64,000 nucleotides of DNA from Clostridiales bacterium (GTDB lineage: Bacteria > Bacillota > Clostridia > Christensenellales > Borkfalkiaceae): the NCBI GenBank assembly GCA_015069425.1, contig SVIP01000001.1, forward strand, positions 124,001 to 188,000, given 5' to 3'. Positions 27,550-34,856 of the stretch are shown here, piece after piece (position 1 is the first letter of the stretch; every line of letters begins with the position of its first letter). The notes under the pieces are model-generated. The model saw only the letters and a list, made by a program, of their open reading frames with translations. It was not told the DNA's origin and did no database searches. The position numbers and the translations under genes were made by a program.

Positions 27550-28582
27550 TCATAATATTTCTTATTAGTCTCTCCTTGTCCTTTTGAATTTGAGTTTTTT
27601 CTTTTTTAGGGGGAAGATTTTCCGGTTTTGTCATAATATAATACCTTAGTTCGTCTAGACTGTGGTCATCTTTTTTTATTGGAGATTCTCCCTCACCCCA
27701 TCGGTAACTTTTCAGTTCCCTTATCAAATTTACGCAAGAGGGGAAAATATAAATTTTAGGTTTTCCGTTATTAATTTTTAAAAACTGTTTAACCCTCTGT
27801 ATCCCACTGAACGTATCTTTGTTTACTTTAGGATTGGCTATTATTCCATAGTCATAAAATAATTCTGTTACACTTTTACTACCCGACAACGTTCTTTGAT
27901 TTGCCGCTGAATCAATTAAGGCGTTAAGTCTGCCTCTACTATCTCGTTTCCAACCCAATTGATTGCTTATTTGGTGTATTTTCTCCGAGTGGTAAGCGAC
28001 GTCCTTTCCCGCCTCATAACTTTCCGCAACAACATAGACGTTACCATCATAATCCACACAATACCAATGTGCTGACAATGGATTGTTAAACCCAGGGTCA
28101 ATTGAAATTGTGTCTTGCCACTCTTTAGGTATATTAAATGGATTTTTAAGAACGTGTACGTTTTCGTCAAATTCAGGATACACCAACCCACTACTGTGCT
28201 TAAACCTACCGTATCTTCTACTCTCAAGTTGATCATCAGATAGCGACTCAGTAAGTGTACAAACTTCTTCTTTATCTAGATATGGATTATCCGCCCATTC
28301 CATAAATTCGTACCAAACTTCTTTATTGTTCTTTTTATTTAGATAAATTTCGTCGTGAATAAATGTTAGCCCTTTAAGCGGTGTCATAGTACCGAAAATG
28401 TCGCCTTTTTTATCTAAGACACGCATTCTACATTCTTCGTAAACGTCTTGAGGCGGTTCTTCGTCAAACCAAACGAAATCAAGCGAACTGCCTTGAAACT
28501 TTTCTCTACCTTGGTCACAAGACTTAAAACCTATAACTGAAATACCGCCAAAAACGTTTCTTACTCTAATTTGGTCTATCAC
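27533..28582 (-). pseudogene. terL: Terminase large subunit, C-terminal part (downstream of a frameshift)
   Basis: A 349-codon frame carrying the rest of the packaging ATPase and the nuclease. FVWFDEEPPQDVYEE holds the Walker B Asp with the catalytic Glu, GTMTPLKGLTFI is the coupling motif, and TISIDPGFNNPLSAHW starts the RNase H-like nuclease with its first metal-binding Asp, followed by IDSAAN and SLDELRYYIMT. The same frame extends upstream through KDSLKYG to the A-run at 28602-28606, where one missing A would reconnect it with the N-terminal part. The GTG at 28580-28582 is unlikely to be a natural start. Confidence 0.8.
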
Positions 28583-28590
28583 TCCATATT

Positions 28591-28965
28591 TTAGGCTGTC
28601 CTTTTTCCAGACAGCATTGTAACGTCCTCAATCCATGAGGGATTTAAGTAGTGCAGTATCTTTAATTGTGCTACGTCTCTTTGCACTTGTTGCGATAGTG
28701 AAACTACCCAACCAAAAACGTTATCTTTGTTTTCTCTAAAAGGGTGAACGCCTCTTGCCATATATACCGTCTCTACAGCACCGCACTCTGTTTTTCCGCT
28801 ACGGTTGCCTCCAAACACCCATCTGTTCTTTTTTTTACATTTATGAAAAGCCAACTGTTTCAAGTGAATTTTTTCGCCTGTGTTATATTTGGAAAGATTA
28901 TCAGCCCCCTGTCTATATGCTTGTTCTTTTTCAATTTCAATTATTCTTTTTACTATATCTTGCAT
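28591..28965 (-). pseudogene. terL: Terminase large subunit, N-terminal part (upstream of a frameshift)
   Basis: It has 124 codons from an ATG (28963-28965) with GGAG at good spacing. Contains the Walker A GGNRSGKTECG of the packaging ATPase and LKQLAFHKCKKKNRWVF before it. The frame runs off at SGKRTA-stop just past an A5 run (28602-28606 on the plus strand as T5). Adding one A gives SGKKDSLKYGVIDQIRV and joins the C-terminal part. Decay, an assembly error and low-efficiency slippage are all possible. Confidence 0.8.
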
Positions 28966-29063
28966 ACCGCATCTCCGAATTCGGTTGCATTGTATCACTG
29001 CTTTTTTCCTTGTTCAATACTTTATGACACTAATTTTTCAAAAAGTTTTAAAAAAATATAAAA

Positions 29064-29091
29064 CGCCCGTCGGACAATAGTCCGACGGGCG
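29064..29091 (-). terminator. Terminator after the MATE transporter gene
   Basis: A perfect 12-bp GC-rich stem CGCCCGTCGGAC/GTCCGACGGGCG with loop AATA, followed on the minus strand by TTTTATATTTTTTT. Confidence 0.9.
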
Positions 29092-29128
29092 CACACGCCT
29101 AAAATATTATAAATTTTTTATTTTATAC

Positions 29129-30520
29129 CTATTCGTTTACTTCTTCTCTTTTTTCAAGTTCGTTCTCTACTTGTCTTTTTACTCGTTTATAAAATGTTGG
29201 AACTACACACAAATACATCAATATCGTTAACGTCCAACTTATCGGATATGAAAAGAAAATAGTTGCAAAATACGGCCATATTGCAAAGGTGATTTCTAGA
29301 CAAATTATTCTTATTACTACAGCACCTAAAATGCTTATAATTAAAGAAATAATAGGTTTGCCCATTCCCCTTAAAGAACAAGACAACACTTCCATTATAG
29401 AACAAGTGAAATATAATATTGACATTATGCGAAGTCTAATTACAGCCATATCAATAACTTCTTGACTTTGTGCAATTATTCCACATAAAAAAGGCGCAAG
29501 GAAAGTGAATATCAAGCCAAAGGTTAAAGAAATTATTAAAACGGCAAACACACCAGAAGTAATGGACTGTTTAACCCTATCCATTTTCTTCGCCCCTAAA
29601 TTTTGACTAACAAACGCCATAGATGACATCGCTATTGCATTACCCATATTATATAAAATTGCATCAAACTGTTGTGCAGTTGTATTTGCACTCATTCCCA
29701 CACCACCAAACGAGTTTACAGTTGATTGAATAAGCACGTTAGAAATATTAAACGCAATACCTTGCAAACCTGATGGCACTGCTATGTAGGCAATTTTTAA
29801 AAACTGTTCTTTATAAATCTTTAAGTATTTCTTTTTTAACGCACCGTAACCGTCGCCTTTAATCAAAACCACTAAAGATAGAATTGAAGATACCGCTTGC
29901 GAAGTGATTGTAGCGATTGCAACACCCTCTACCGTCATATCGAGAACAAGTACGAAAAATAGGTTAAGTAATACGTTTACACCACCGCCTATTGCTAAAA
30001 ATATAAGTGGTCTTTTAGTATCGCCAACCGCTCGGAGTATTGATGCGCAAAAGTTATAAAGAAGAGTTATTGGCATTCCTAAAAAGTAAATTCTTAAATA
30101 AGTAGTCGCCATATCTAAAATTTCTGGATCGCATTTCATTAGCTTTAAAAAATCAGGAGCAAAAGGAACGCCTATTAAGATCAATACCACGCCTAAAATC
30201 GGAGCAATCATAATAGATGTTCCGACCACTTTTCTTGCATTTTCTTTATCTTGTGCGCCAACGTATCTTGCCAAAACAACGTTAATTCCCATTGAAAAGT
30301 TTACAAAAAGTGAAACAAGCAAACTCGTTAAAGAAGTGTTCGCCCCAACTGCAGCAACCGCATTATCACCACAAAAAACACCAACAACTGCAACGTCTGC
30401 TGCATTAAACAATATTTGTAAAATGTTAGTAAAAATAAAAGGTATTGCGTAGATTATTAACTTTTTAAATATTGGTCCAGTTGTTAAATCCATTTCCCTT
30501 TTTCTTGCCAAGGTCGCCAT
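29129..30520 (-). CDS. MATE-family multidrug/cation efflux transporter
   Basis: A 463-residue membrane protein with about 12 hydrophobic helices in two halves. The opening MDLTTGPIFKKLIIYAIPFIFTNILQILFNAADVAVVG and the internal PLIFLAIGGGVNVLLNLFFVL are typical of the NorM/DinF-like MATE proteins common in Clostridia. It probably exports drugs or metabolites using Na+ or H+. A ribosome site GGAGT precedes the ATG. No regulator is adjacent. Confidence 0.92.
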   Translation of the reverse strand: MATLARKREMDLTTGPIFKKLIIYAIPFIFTNILQILFNAADVAVVGVFCGDNAVAAVGANTSLTSLLVSLFVNFSMGINVVLARYVGAQDKENARKVVGTSIMIAPILGVVLILIGVPFAPDFLKLMKCDPEILDMATTYLRIYFLGMPITLLYNFCASILRAVGDTKRPLIFLAIGGGVNVLLNLFFVLVLDMTVEGVAIATITSQAVSSILSLVVLIKGDGYGALKKKYLKIYKEQFLKIAYIAVPSGLQGIAFNISNVLIQSTVNSFGGVGMSANTTAQQFDAILYNMGNAIAMSSMAFVSQNLGAKKMDRVKQSITSGVFAVLIISLTFGLIFTFLAPFLCGIIAQSQEVIDMAVIRLRIMSILYFTCSIMEVLSCSLRGMGKPIISLIISILGAVVIRIICLEITFAIWPYFATIFFSYPISWTLTILMYLCVVPTFYKRVKRQVENELEKREEVNE

Positions 30521-30548
30521 TTTAATTACTCCTAAAAATAAAAAAAAT

Positions 30549-30588
30549 AAAAAGTTAGCTAACCGAAGTTTCGGTAGTTAGTAACTTT
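30549..30588 (-). terminator. Terminator after folA
   Basis: Long imperfect stem: AAAAGTTA, TAAC and ACCGAA arms around a short loop, followed on the minus strand by a long T-rich run. It ends the TM1266-SDR-thyA-folA transcript. Confidence 0.75.
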
Positions 30589-30662
30589 TTATCTTGTTTT
30601 TTATAAAATTTTATTAAGACTTTTTTTCTTTCGTAGTCTTTTTTCTTGATAATGCATTTTAA

Positions 30663-31160
30663 CTATAATTCTTTTGGGCTTAAATTTATATACTCTGTAA
30701 ATTTAATCTTATAACCGTTAGTTTCTATAACTTCACTCTCTTTTTCTTGTTTCCAATTAGAAAGATTATCTAAATTTTCAAAAAACGCCGTAGCCTGTCC
30801 GTCCGCATCAACTTTAGTAACTAATGCAGTCTTTACAAACGGTAAAAGTAGTTTATATACCGATGCACCACCAATAACGAAAAGGTCTTGGTCGTCATAT
30901 TTTTTTAATTGCTCTTTAAGTTCACTTAAATCTTTACATACGACACAATCATCTCTTTCTAAGTTAGAAGATAGAACAATATTAACTCTATTTTTTAAAG
31001 GATTGCCGTTAGGGAAAGACTCTAAAGTTTTTCTACCCATAACCACTACCTTATTTAAAGTAGTAGTTCTAAAAAACTTCATATCTTCAGGGATAGAAAA
31101 CAGCAAATCGTTATTCTTTCCTATGCCCCAAAATTTATCAACCGCAACAATGGCTTTCAT
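30663..31160 (-). CDS. folA: Dihydrofolate reductase
   Basis: Regenerates tetrahydrofolate after thymidylate synthesis. It has 165 residues. AIVAVDKFWGIGKNNDLLFSIPEDMKFF at the N-terminus, VVMGRKTLESFP, and VIGGASVYKLLLPF with LVTKVDADGQATAFF match the family. Its ATG overlaps the thyA stop (TAATG), so the two are translationally coupled, a common pairing for coupled folate chemistry. Confidence 0.96.
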   Translation of the reverse strand: MKAIVAVDKFWGIGKNNDLLFSIPEDMKFFRTTTLNKVVVMGRKTLESFPNGNPLKNRVNIVLSSNLERDDCVVCKDLSELKEQLKKYDDQDLFVIGGASVYKLLLPFVKTALVTKVDADGQATAFFENLDNLSNWKQEKESEVIETNGYKIKFTEYINLSPKEL

Positions 31161-31990
31161 TAGATAGCAACCTCAAATTTTTCTTCTATTTTATTATACT
31201 GATAATCAATAATTTGGAAATCGTCCACTGTAAACTTATAAAAATCTTTAACCTCGGGGTTAATAATAACCTTAGGTGCTGGATATTGTGGGTTTTCCAT
31301 CATTTTCTTTATAACGGGAATATGTCTATCGTAAATATGCGCATCTGCAATGACGTGCACTAATTCCCCCGCAACAAGTCCAGAAACTTGTGCAAGCATC
31401 ATCAAAAGTATTGCGTACTGAACAACGTTCCAGTTGTTTGCAACCGCCACGTCGTTAGAACGTTGATTAAGTATACCGTTAAGCACGTTTCCGCTTACGT
31501 TAAAGGTCATAGAATAGGCACACGGATATAAATTCATTTCATTTAGGTCTGCAAAAGTATAGATATTCGTCATTATTCTTCTTGAAGAAGGATTGTGTTT
31601 TAAATCGTATAAAACCCTATCAACTTGGTCAAATTCACCCTCTTTATACTTGTGCTTAACCCCTAATTGATAGCCGTAAGCCTTACCGATTGAGCCGTTT
31701 TCATCCGCCCAACTATCCCAAATATGACTGTTTAAGTCCTTTATGTTGTTTGACTTCTTTTGCCAAATCCATAAAATTTCATCAATAGCAGATTTAAACG
31801 CTGTACGGCGCAAAGTAATTATCGGAAATTCTTCTCTTAAGTCATAGCGGTTTACAACGCAAAACTTTTTAACCGTATGTGCAGGTGTTCCATCTAACCA
31901 TCTTGGACGAACTGGAAGATCTGTGTCCCACACTCCGTTTTCAATAATATCTTTACAATTTTGTATAAATATTTGGTCTGCTTTACTCAT
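31160..31990 (-). CDS. thyA: Thymidylate synthase
   Basis: Methylates dUMP using methylene-tetrahydrofolate. I start at the ATG at 31988-31990, giving MSKADQIFIQNC, because the longer frame overlaps the SDR gene and AAGGGG sits upstream. The Arg-rich substrate site RRIMTNIY, the catalytic Cys in LYPCAYSMTFNV, and NQRSNDVAVANNWNVVQYA are present. The segment around the nucleophile (PCAYSMTF) differs from the usual PCHxxxQF, a variant typical of a Firmicutes subgroup. Coupled to folA. Confidence 0.95.
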   Translation of the reverse strand: MSKADQIFIQNCKDIIENGVWDTDLPVRPRWLDGTPAHTVKKFCVVNRYDLREEFPIITLRRTAFKSAIDEILWIWQKKSNNIKDLNSHIWDSWADENGSIGKAYGYQLGVKHKYKEGEFDQVDRVLYDLKHNPSSRRIMTNIYTFADLNEMNLYPCAYSMTFNVSGNVLNGILNQRSNDVAVANNWNVVQYAILLMMLAQVSGLVAGELVHVIADAHIYDRHIPVIKKMMENPQYPAPKVIINPEVKDFYKFTVDDFQIIDYQYNKIEEKFEVAI

Positions 31991-32010
31991 AATTAACCCC
32001 TTATCTTTTG

Positions 32011-32796
32011 TTAAAACGCATCTTTCGTTTGTTTCTTCCAACGGTTTGCTATAAACCTTAATACCAATTTTTGCGGTAAAATTTTAATTAATCTATATAA
32101 AAATCTGTTAAGATAGCCAGGAATATACATTAATTTATTTCTTTTAACTGCCTTGAGCGATTTTTCTGCGACAAATATAGGACTTTTGCTAGCAAGTTTT
32201 CCCCATAGTCCTTGTCCTTTAATATCTTCAATAATATCTTGACGGGTAGGAACACCGCCCGGTGCAATCACCGTGACTTTCACGCCCTCTTTTTTAAGTT
32301 CATAATGTAGAGACTTGGAAAAATTAATAAGCATATCCTTTGTTGCACTGTAGAGTGCAAAGTACGGCATAGGAGTAGTTCCCGACATACTGCTAACCGT
32401 AATTAGTTCCGCCTTTTCTTCACGACGAGACAAAAGTGCGTGTGTTAAACAAATGGTCGCCTCAGCATTAACACGAAGTTGGAATAAAACCTTATCGGTA
32501 GTATATTCCATAAACGCTTTTTGAGTATCAACCCCCGCAACATTAATAATCTGTGAAAACTTAATGTTATTTTTATCAATGTCTGCAATAAGTTTTGCGC
32601 GTGCCTTTTCACTAGACAAATCACACGCAAAAATTTCTACTTGTACGTTATAACAAGATAGTATTTCACTTTTTAGAACGGAAAGTTTACCAATACTTCT
32701 GCCCGTTAAAAATAAATTGTATCCCTTTTTAGCGCAAGCGATAGCAAAAGCCTTGCCAATACCACCGGTTGCACCGCTAATAAAAGTATATGCCAT
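32011..32796 (-). CDS. Short-chain dehydrogenase/reductase of unknown substrate
   Basis: A 261-residue classical SDR: ISGATGGIGKAFA (NAD(P) binding), NVAG near residue 87, VSSMSGT with the catalytic Ser, and YSATK. The C-terminal region is basic with a hydrophobic stretch (GYLNRFLYRLIKILPQKLVLRF), as in the DltE/YqjQ-like group, and may touch the membrane. It lies 2 bases after the TM1266 gene and 20 before thyA. Substrate unknown. Confidence 0.85.
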   Translation of the reverse strand: MAYTFISGATGGIGKAFAIACAKKGYNLFLTGRSIGKLSVLKSEILSCYNVQVEIFACDLSSEKARAKLIADIDKNNIKFSQIINVAGVDTQKAFMEYTTDKVLFQLRVNAEATICLTHALLSRREEKAELITVSSMSGTTPMPYFALYSATKDMLINFSKSLHYELKKEGVKVTVIAPGGVPTRQDIIEDIKGQGLWGKLASKSPIFVAEKSLKAVKRNKLMYIPGYLNRFLYRLIKILPQKLVLRFIANRWKKQTKDAF

Positions 32797-32798
32797 AA

Positions 32799-33041
32799 TT
32801 ACTTAGTAGTAAGAACTTTACTGCTAACACCGTTAATCATACCGAGTTTACCTGAAAGGCTGTTAATAATCTCTTGTGGGGCGTCCATTACAACGCTTAT
32901 TACGTTGACGTTTTTTTGCTTGTATGGAAGTCCCATTCTGCCAATTATATAATCAGCAAAATTGTGCAAAAGGGAATTGATTTTATCAACAGCGTTAACA
33001 TCGCTAACGATTATTGCGACAACAGCAATCTTACTTTCCAT
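32799..33041 (-). CDS. TM1266-family (ACT-like) putative iron-only hydrogenase regulator
   Basis: An 80-residue ferredoxin-like-fold protein: KIAVVAIIVSDVNAVDKINSLLHNFADYIIGRMGLPY followed by NVISVVMDAPQEIINSLSGKLGMI. The pattern matches the TM1266 family, usually near the [FeFe]-hydrogenase maturation genes. Here it heads an operon with an SDR, thyA and folA, with no hydrogenase genes in the window. Function is unproven in any organism as far as I know. Confidence 0.75.
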   Translation of the reverse strand: MESKIAVVAIIVSDVNAVDKINSLLHNFADYIIGRMGLPYKQKNVNVISVVMDAPQEIINSLSGKLGMINGVSSKVLTTK

Positions 33042-33059
33042 AAAAATCTCCTTTTGTTT

Positions 33060-33088
33060 ATTTTATCACAAGTAAAAACTTTTAGCAA
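33060..33088 (-). promoter_or_regulatory. Promoter of the TM1266-SDR-thyA-folA operon
   Basis: On the minus strand TTGCTA (33083-33088), 17 bases, TAAAAT (33060-33065), then the AAAGGAG ribosome site of the TM1266 gene. Confidence 0.55.
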
Positions 33089-33138
33089 TGATTTTAAGGT
33101 TGTTCTGCCAAAAATCAATTAGTTAATAGGATAAAAAT

Positions 33139-33852
33139 CTAATTATAAAACTGACCTTTTTTTACAACTTCTTTAAGTTTATCAATGGCTTTCTTTTCAA
33201 TCCTTGATATATACGAGCGAGAAATCTTTAAAAACTTAGCAACTTCTCTTTGCGCGTAATTCCTTTTTCCCTTAAGTCCGTATCTTAAACAAAGCACAGT
33301 ATATTCACGCTCGTTTAAAACGCCCTTTATAAACTCTAAAAATTTTTCTCGCTCGATACTTTTATCCACCTGTGCAAAAACCGTGTCTTCTTTTTCGGAA
33401 AGTAAATCTATTAGTGACAGTTCGTTTCCATCTTTATCCGTCCCAACAGTGTCAGAGAGGTAAACGTCGTTTTTGTGCTTTTTATTTAAGCGCAACAGCA
33501 TTAAAATCTCGTTTTCTATACATCGTGCGGTATAGGTCGCAAGTTGAGTTCCCTTATTCATTTCATAAGTATCCACCGCCTTAATAAGCCCAATACTTCC
33601 TACCGAAATTAAATCGTCAGTGTCTGCTGAACCTGAATATTTTTTTACCACGTGTGCAACTAAACGCATATTGTGATTTATTAATTTATCGCGCGCACTC
33701 CTATCCCCCTGTTTCATGCGCGTTAAACACTCCAATTCTTCCTCACTACTAAGTGGTTTTGGAAAAGAACCAGTCCCTAAAATACTACCTGTAAAAAAAG
33801 TAATTTTCCCTAAAATGAACGCTAAAAAATCCCAAAACATAAAATTCTCCAA
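33139..33852 (-). CDS. sigK: Sporulation sigma factor SigK precursor
   Basis: Late mother-cell sigma factor controlling coat and cortex genes. It has 237 residues. An N-terminal hydrophobic pro-sequence (FMFWDFLAFILGKITFFTG) precedes FPKPLSSEEE; cleavage by SpoIVFB is expected from the family. Region 2 has HNMRLVAHVVKKY, DDLISVGSIGLIKAVD and ATYTARCIENEIL; region 4 has LCLRYGL and the helix-turn-helix AQREVAKFLKISRSYISRIEKKA. The gene is continuous, with no skin-type insertion. SigE is the alternative, but FPKPLSS and LVAHVVKKY favour SigK. Confidence 0.92.
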   Translation of the reverse strand: MENFMFWDFLAFILGKITFFTGSILGTGSFPKPLSSEEELECLTRMKQGDRSARDKLINHNMRLVAHVVKKYSGSADTDDLISVGSIGLIKAVDTYEMNKGTQLATYTARCIENEILMLLRLNKKHKNDVYLSDTVGTDKDGNELSLIDLLSEKEDTVFAQVDKSIEREKFLEFIKGVLNEREYTVLCLRYGLKGKRNYAQREVAKFLKISRSYISRIEKKAIDKLKEVVKKGQFYN

Positions 33853-34004
33853 AAATTTTTATGTTTAAATATATTCAGTGATTTACTAGCGTATTAAAGG
33901 TAGCAAGTCCAAAAAAATAAAAATTTAGTGTCATAAAACCTTTTCAAACGAAAAATGCCGATATATAATAAGGGTGGCGTTTGGGAAAAAACAAAAAAAG
34001 GAGG

Positions 34005-34094
34005 GTGCAAAACATAATTACTTATCATTATTTAAGATTTTGGGGTTTTTACCACAGACTTAAGGCAGAACAAATTAAGACAAGCGAGTTATAA
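34005..34094 (+). CDS. Possible 29-residue small protein ahead of the sporulation-linked membrane protein
   Basis: A short frame with a perfect AAAGGAGG (33997-34004) reads MQNIITYHYLRFWGFYHRLK then AEQIKTSEL from a GTG at 34005. That GTG touches the Shine-Dalgarno sequence, while the properly spaced codon is an ATA at 34014, so the true start is uncertain. The peptide is aromatic and basic with an amphipathic character. It ends 26 bases before the next gene. TATAAT at 33965-33970 could be the -10 box of a promoter, but no good -35 element is seen. Confidence 0.35.
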   Translation: MQNIITYHYLRFWGFYHRLKAEQIKTSEL

Positions 34095-34120
34095 CTGCAC
34101 CGCCTTAAAGATGGTGAATT

Positions 34121-34681
34121 ATGGATTTTGTATTTTTGAAAGATTTTTTATCAGACTACAGTCTGCCCACTTTAATAATTTCTTCTATAGTGGCAATCAT
34201 AAGTTTAGTTTTGGATAAATTTTTATCTGAAAAACTTCCTGTCGGAATGAAAAATTATATACCGTTTGGGCTGGCAATTATCGCATACTTTATTTACGAC
34301 ATGATTTTTGTTTGCTTTGCTTTTTCCTTTAGGACGGAGGCAATTGGCGCAGGAATACTGTGTGGCTCTCTTTCAACTATTGTAGTTTCAATAGCGGGAA
34401 AAATAAAAAAAGGCGAACCAATACCTTTAAATGCTACCACTCTTCTAATAGAAAAACTATTAGAAGACTACGTTAGTAAAGAAAGTGCAATAGCAACCGC
34501 CCTCATTATAGAAGAATTAATAGAATCTTCTAATAAAGAAAAAGGCGATTCGCTAACAAAACTTGAAATTTACGAGGCACTTAAAAAACAATCGGAAATA
34601 AATTTAAGCGACCAACAGTATTATTACATTGCCGGACTAATACTTAGTTCGGTAAAAGAGTTAAACAAAAACAAGGTTTAA
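34121..34681 (+). CDS. Membrane protein of unknown function between sigK and gerA
   Basis: It has 186 residues. Three hydrophobic segments (about 16-34, 47-68, 75-93: TLIISSIVAIISLVLD, YIPFGLAIIAYFIYDMIFVCFAF, GAGILCGSLSTIVVSIAG) are followed by a soluble, helical, charged C-terminal half (LLIEKLLEDYVSKESAIATALIIEELIE and onward). I do not recognise the family. Being divergent from sigK and upstream of the germination operon suggests a sporulation or germination role; a strong terminator separates it from gerAA, so it is probably not co-transcribed. Confidence 0.7.
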   Translation: MDFVFLKDFLSDYSLPTLIISSIVAIISLVLDKFLSEKLPVGMKNYIPFGLAIIAYFIYDMIFVCFAFSFRTEAIGAGILCGSLSTIVVSIAGKIKKGEPIPLNATTLLIEKLLEDYVSKESAIATALIIEELIESSNKEKGDSLTKLEIYEALKKQSEINLSDQQYYYIAGLILSSVKELNKNKV

Positions 34682-34730
34682 CTATTAAATTTGACTTTTC
34701 CAATTTTCCTATTTTTGTTGCCGAAAGGTA

Positions 34731-34768
34731 AAGAACAGGGCTAACGGTTTCCGTTAGCCCTGTTCTTT
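34731..34768 (+). terminator. Strong terminator before the gerA operon
   Basis: AAGAACAGGGCTAACGG and its exact complement form a 17-bp stem with loop TTT(C), followed by TTATATT. It ends the transcript of the 186-residue membrane protein. Confidence 0.9.
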
Positions 34769-34804
34769 TATATTAAATTTTATAAAAAAATCTAAATGTT
34801 TTAT

Positions 34805-34837
34805 ACACTATCTTTCATAAACAACGAAAGGTAGTGT
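34805..34837 (+). terminator. Hairpin with T tract 20 bases before gerAA
   Basis: ACACTATCTTTC pairs with GAAAGGTAGTGT (one G-T wobble-type mismatch) around a nine-base loop and is followed by TTTTTTATTT. A second terminator-like structure so close to a start codon could be a leader attenuator or simply a back-up terminator; no Shine-Dalgarno sequence follows. Confidence 0.6.
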
Positions 34838-34856
34838 TTTTTATTTAAACTTATAT

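Larger units (their letters stand above)
21483..28965 (-). mobile_element. Remnant prophage: P22-like (podovirus-type) DNA packaging and head module
   Basis: Gene order large terminase, small conserved phage protein, portal, scaffold, coat, gp4-like adaptor, gp10-like stabilisation protein, coiled-coil protein is that of a short-tailed phage head operon. No integrase, repressor, replication, lysis or tail-spike gene is visible, the terminase is frameshifted, and scaffold and coat are joined by a deletion. No attachment repeats were recognised at the edges. The block lies between two ordinary terminators (21444-21474 and 29064-29091). Confidence 0.8.

Noticed and set aside
28602..28606. Programmed frameshift in the terminase
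   Set aside because: A-AAA-AGG is a weak slippery site with no evident stimulatory structure, and the neighbouring coat gene is also broken, so decay or sequencing error is simpler.
33139..33852. Sigma factor SigE instead of SigK
   Set aside because: The FPKPLSS segment after the pro-sequence and LVAHVVKKY in region 2 fit SigK better; SigE is normally next to spoIIGA, absent here.
33955..34017. 20-codon frame starting at the ATG at 33955
   Set aside because: It starts before the probable TATAAT element, has no ribosome site and ends within the next Shine-Dalgarno region.
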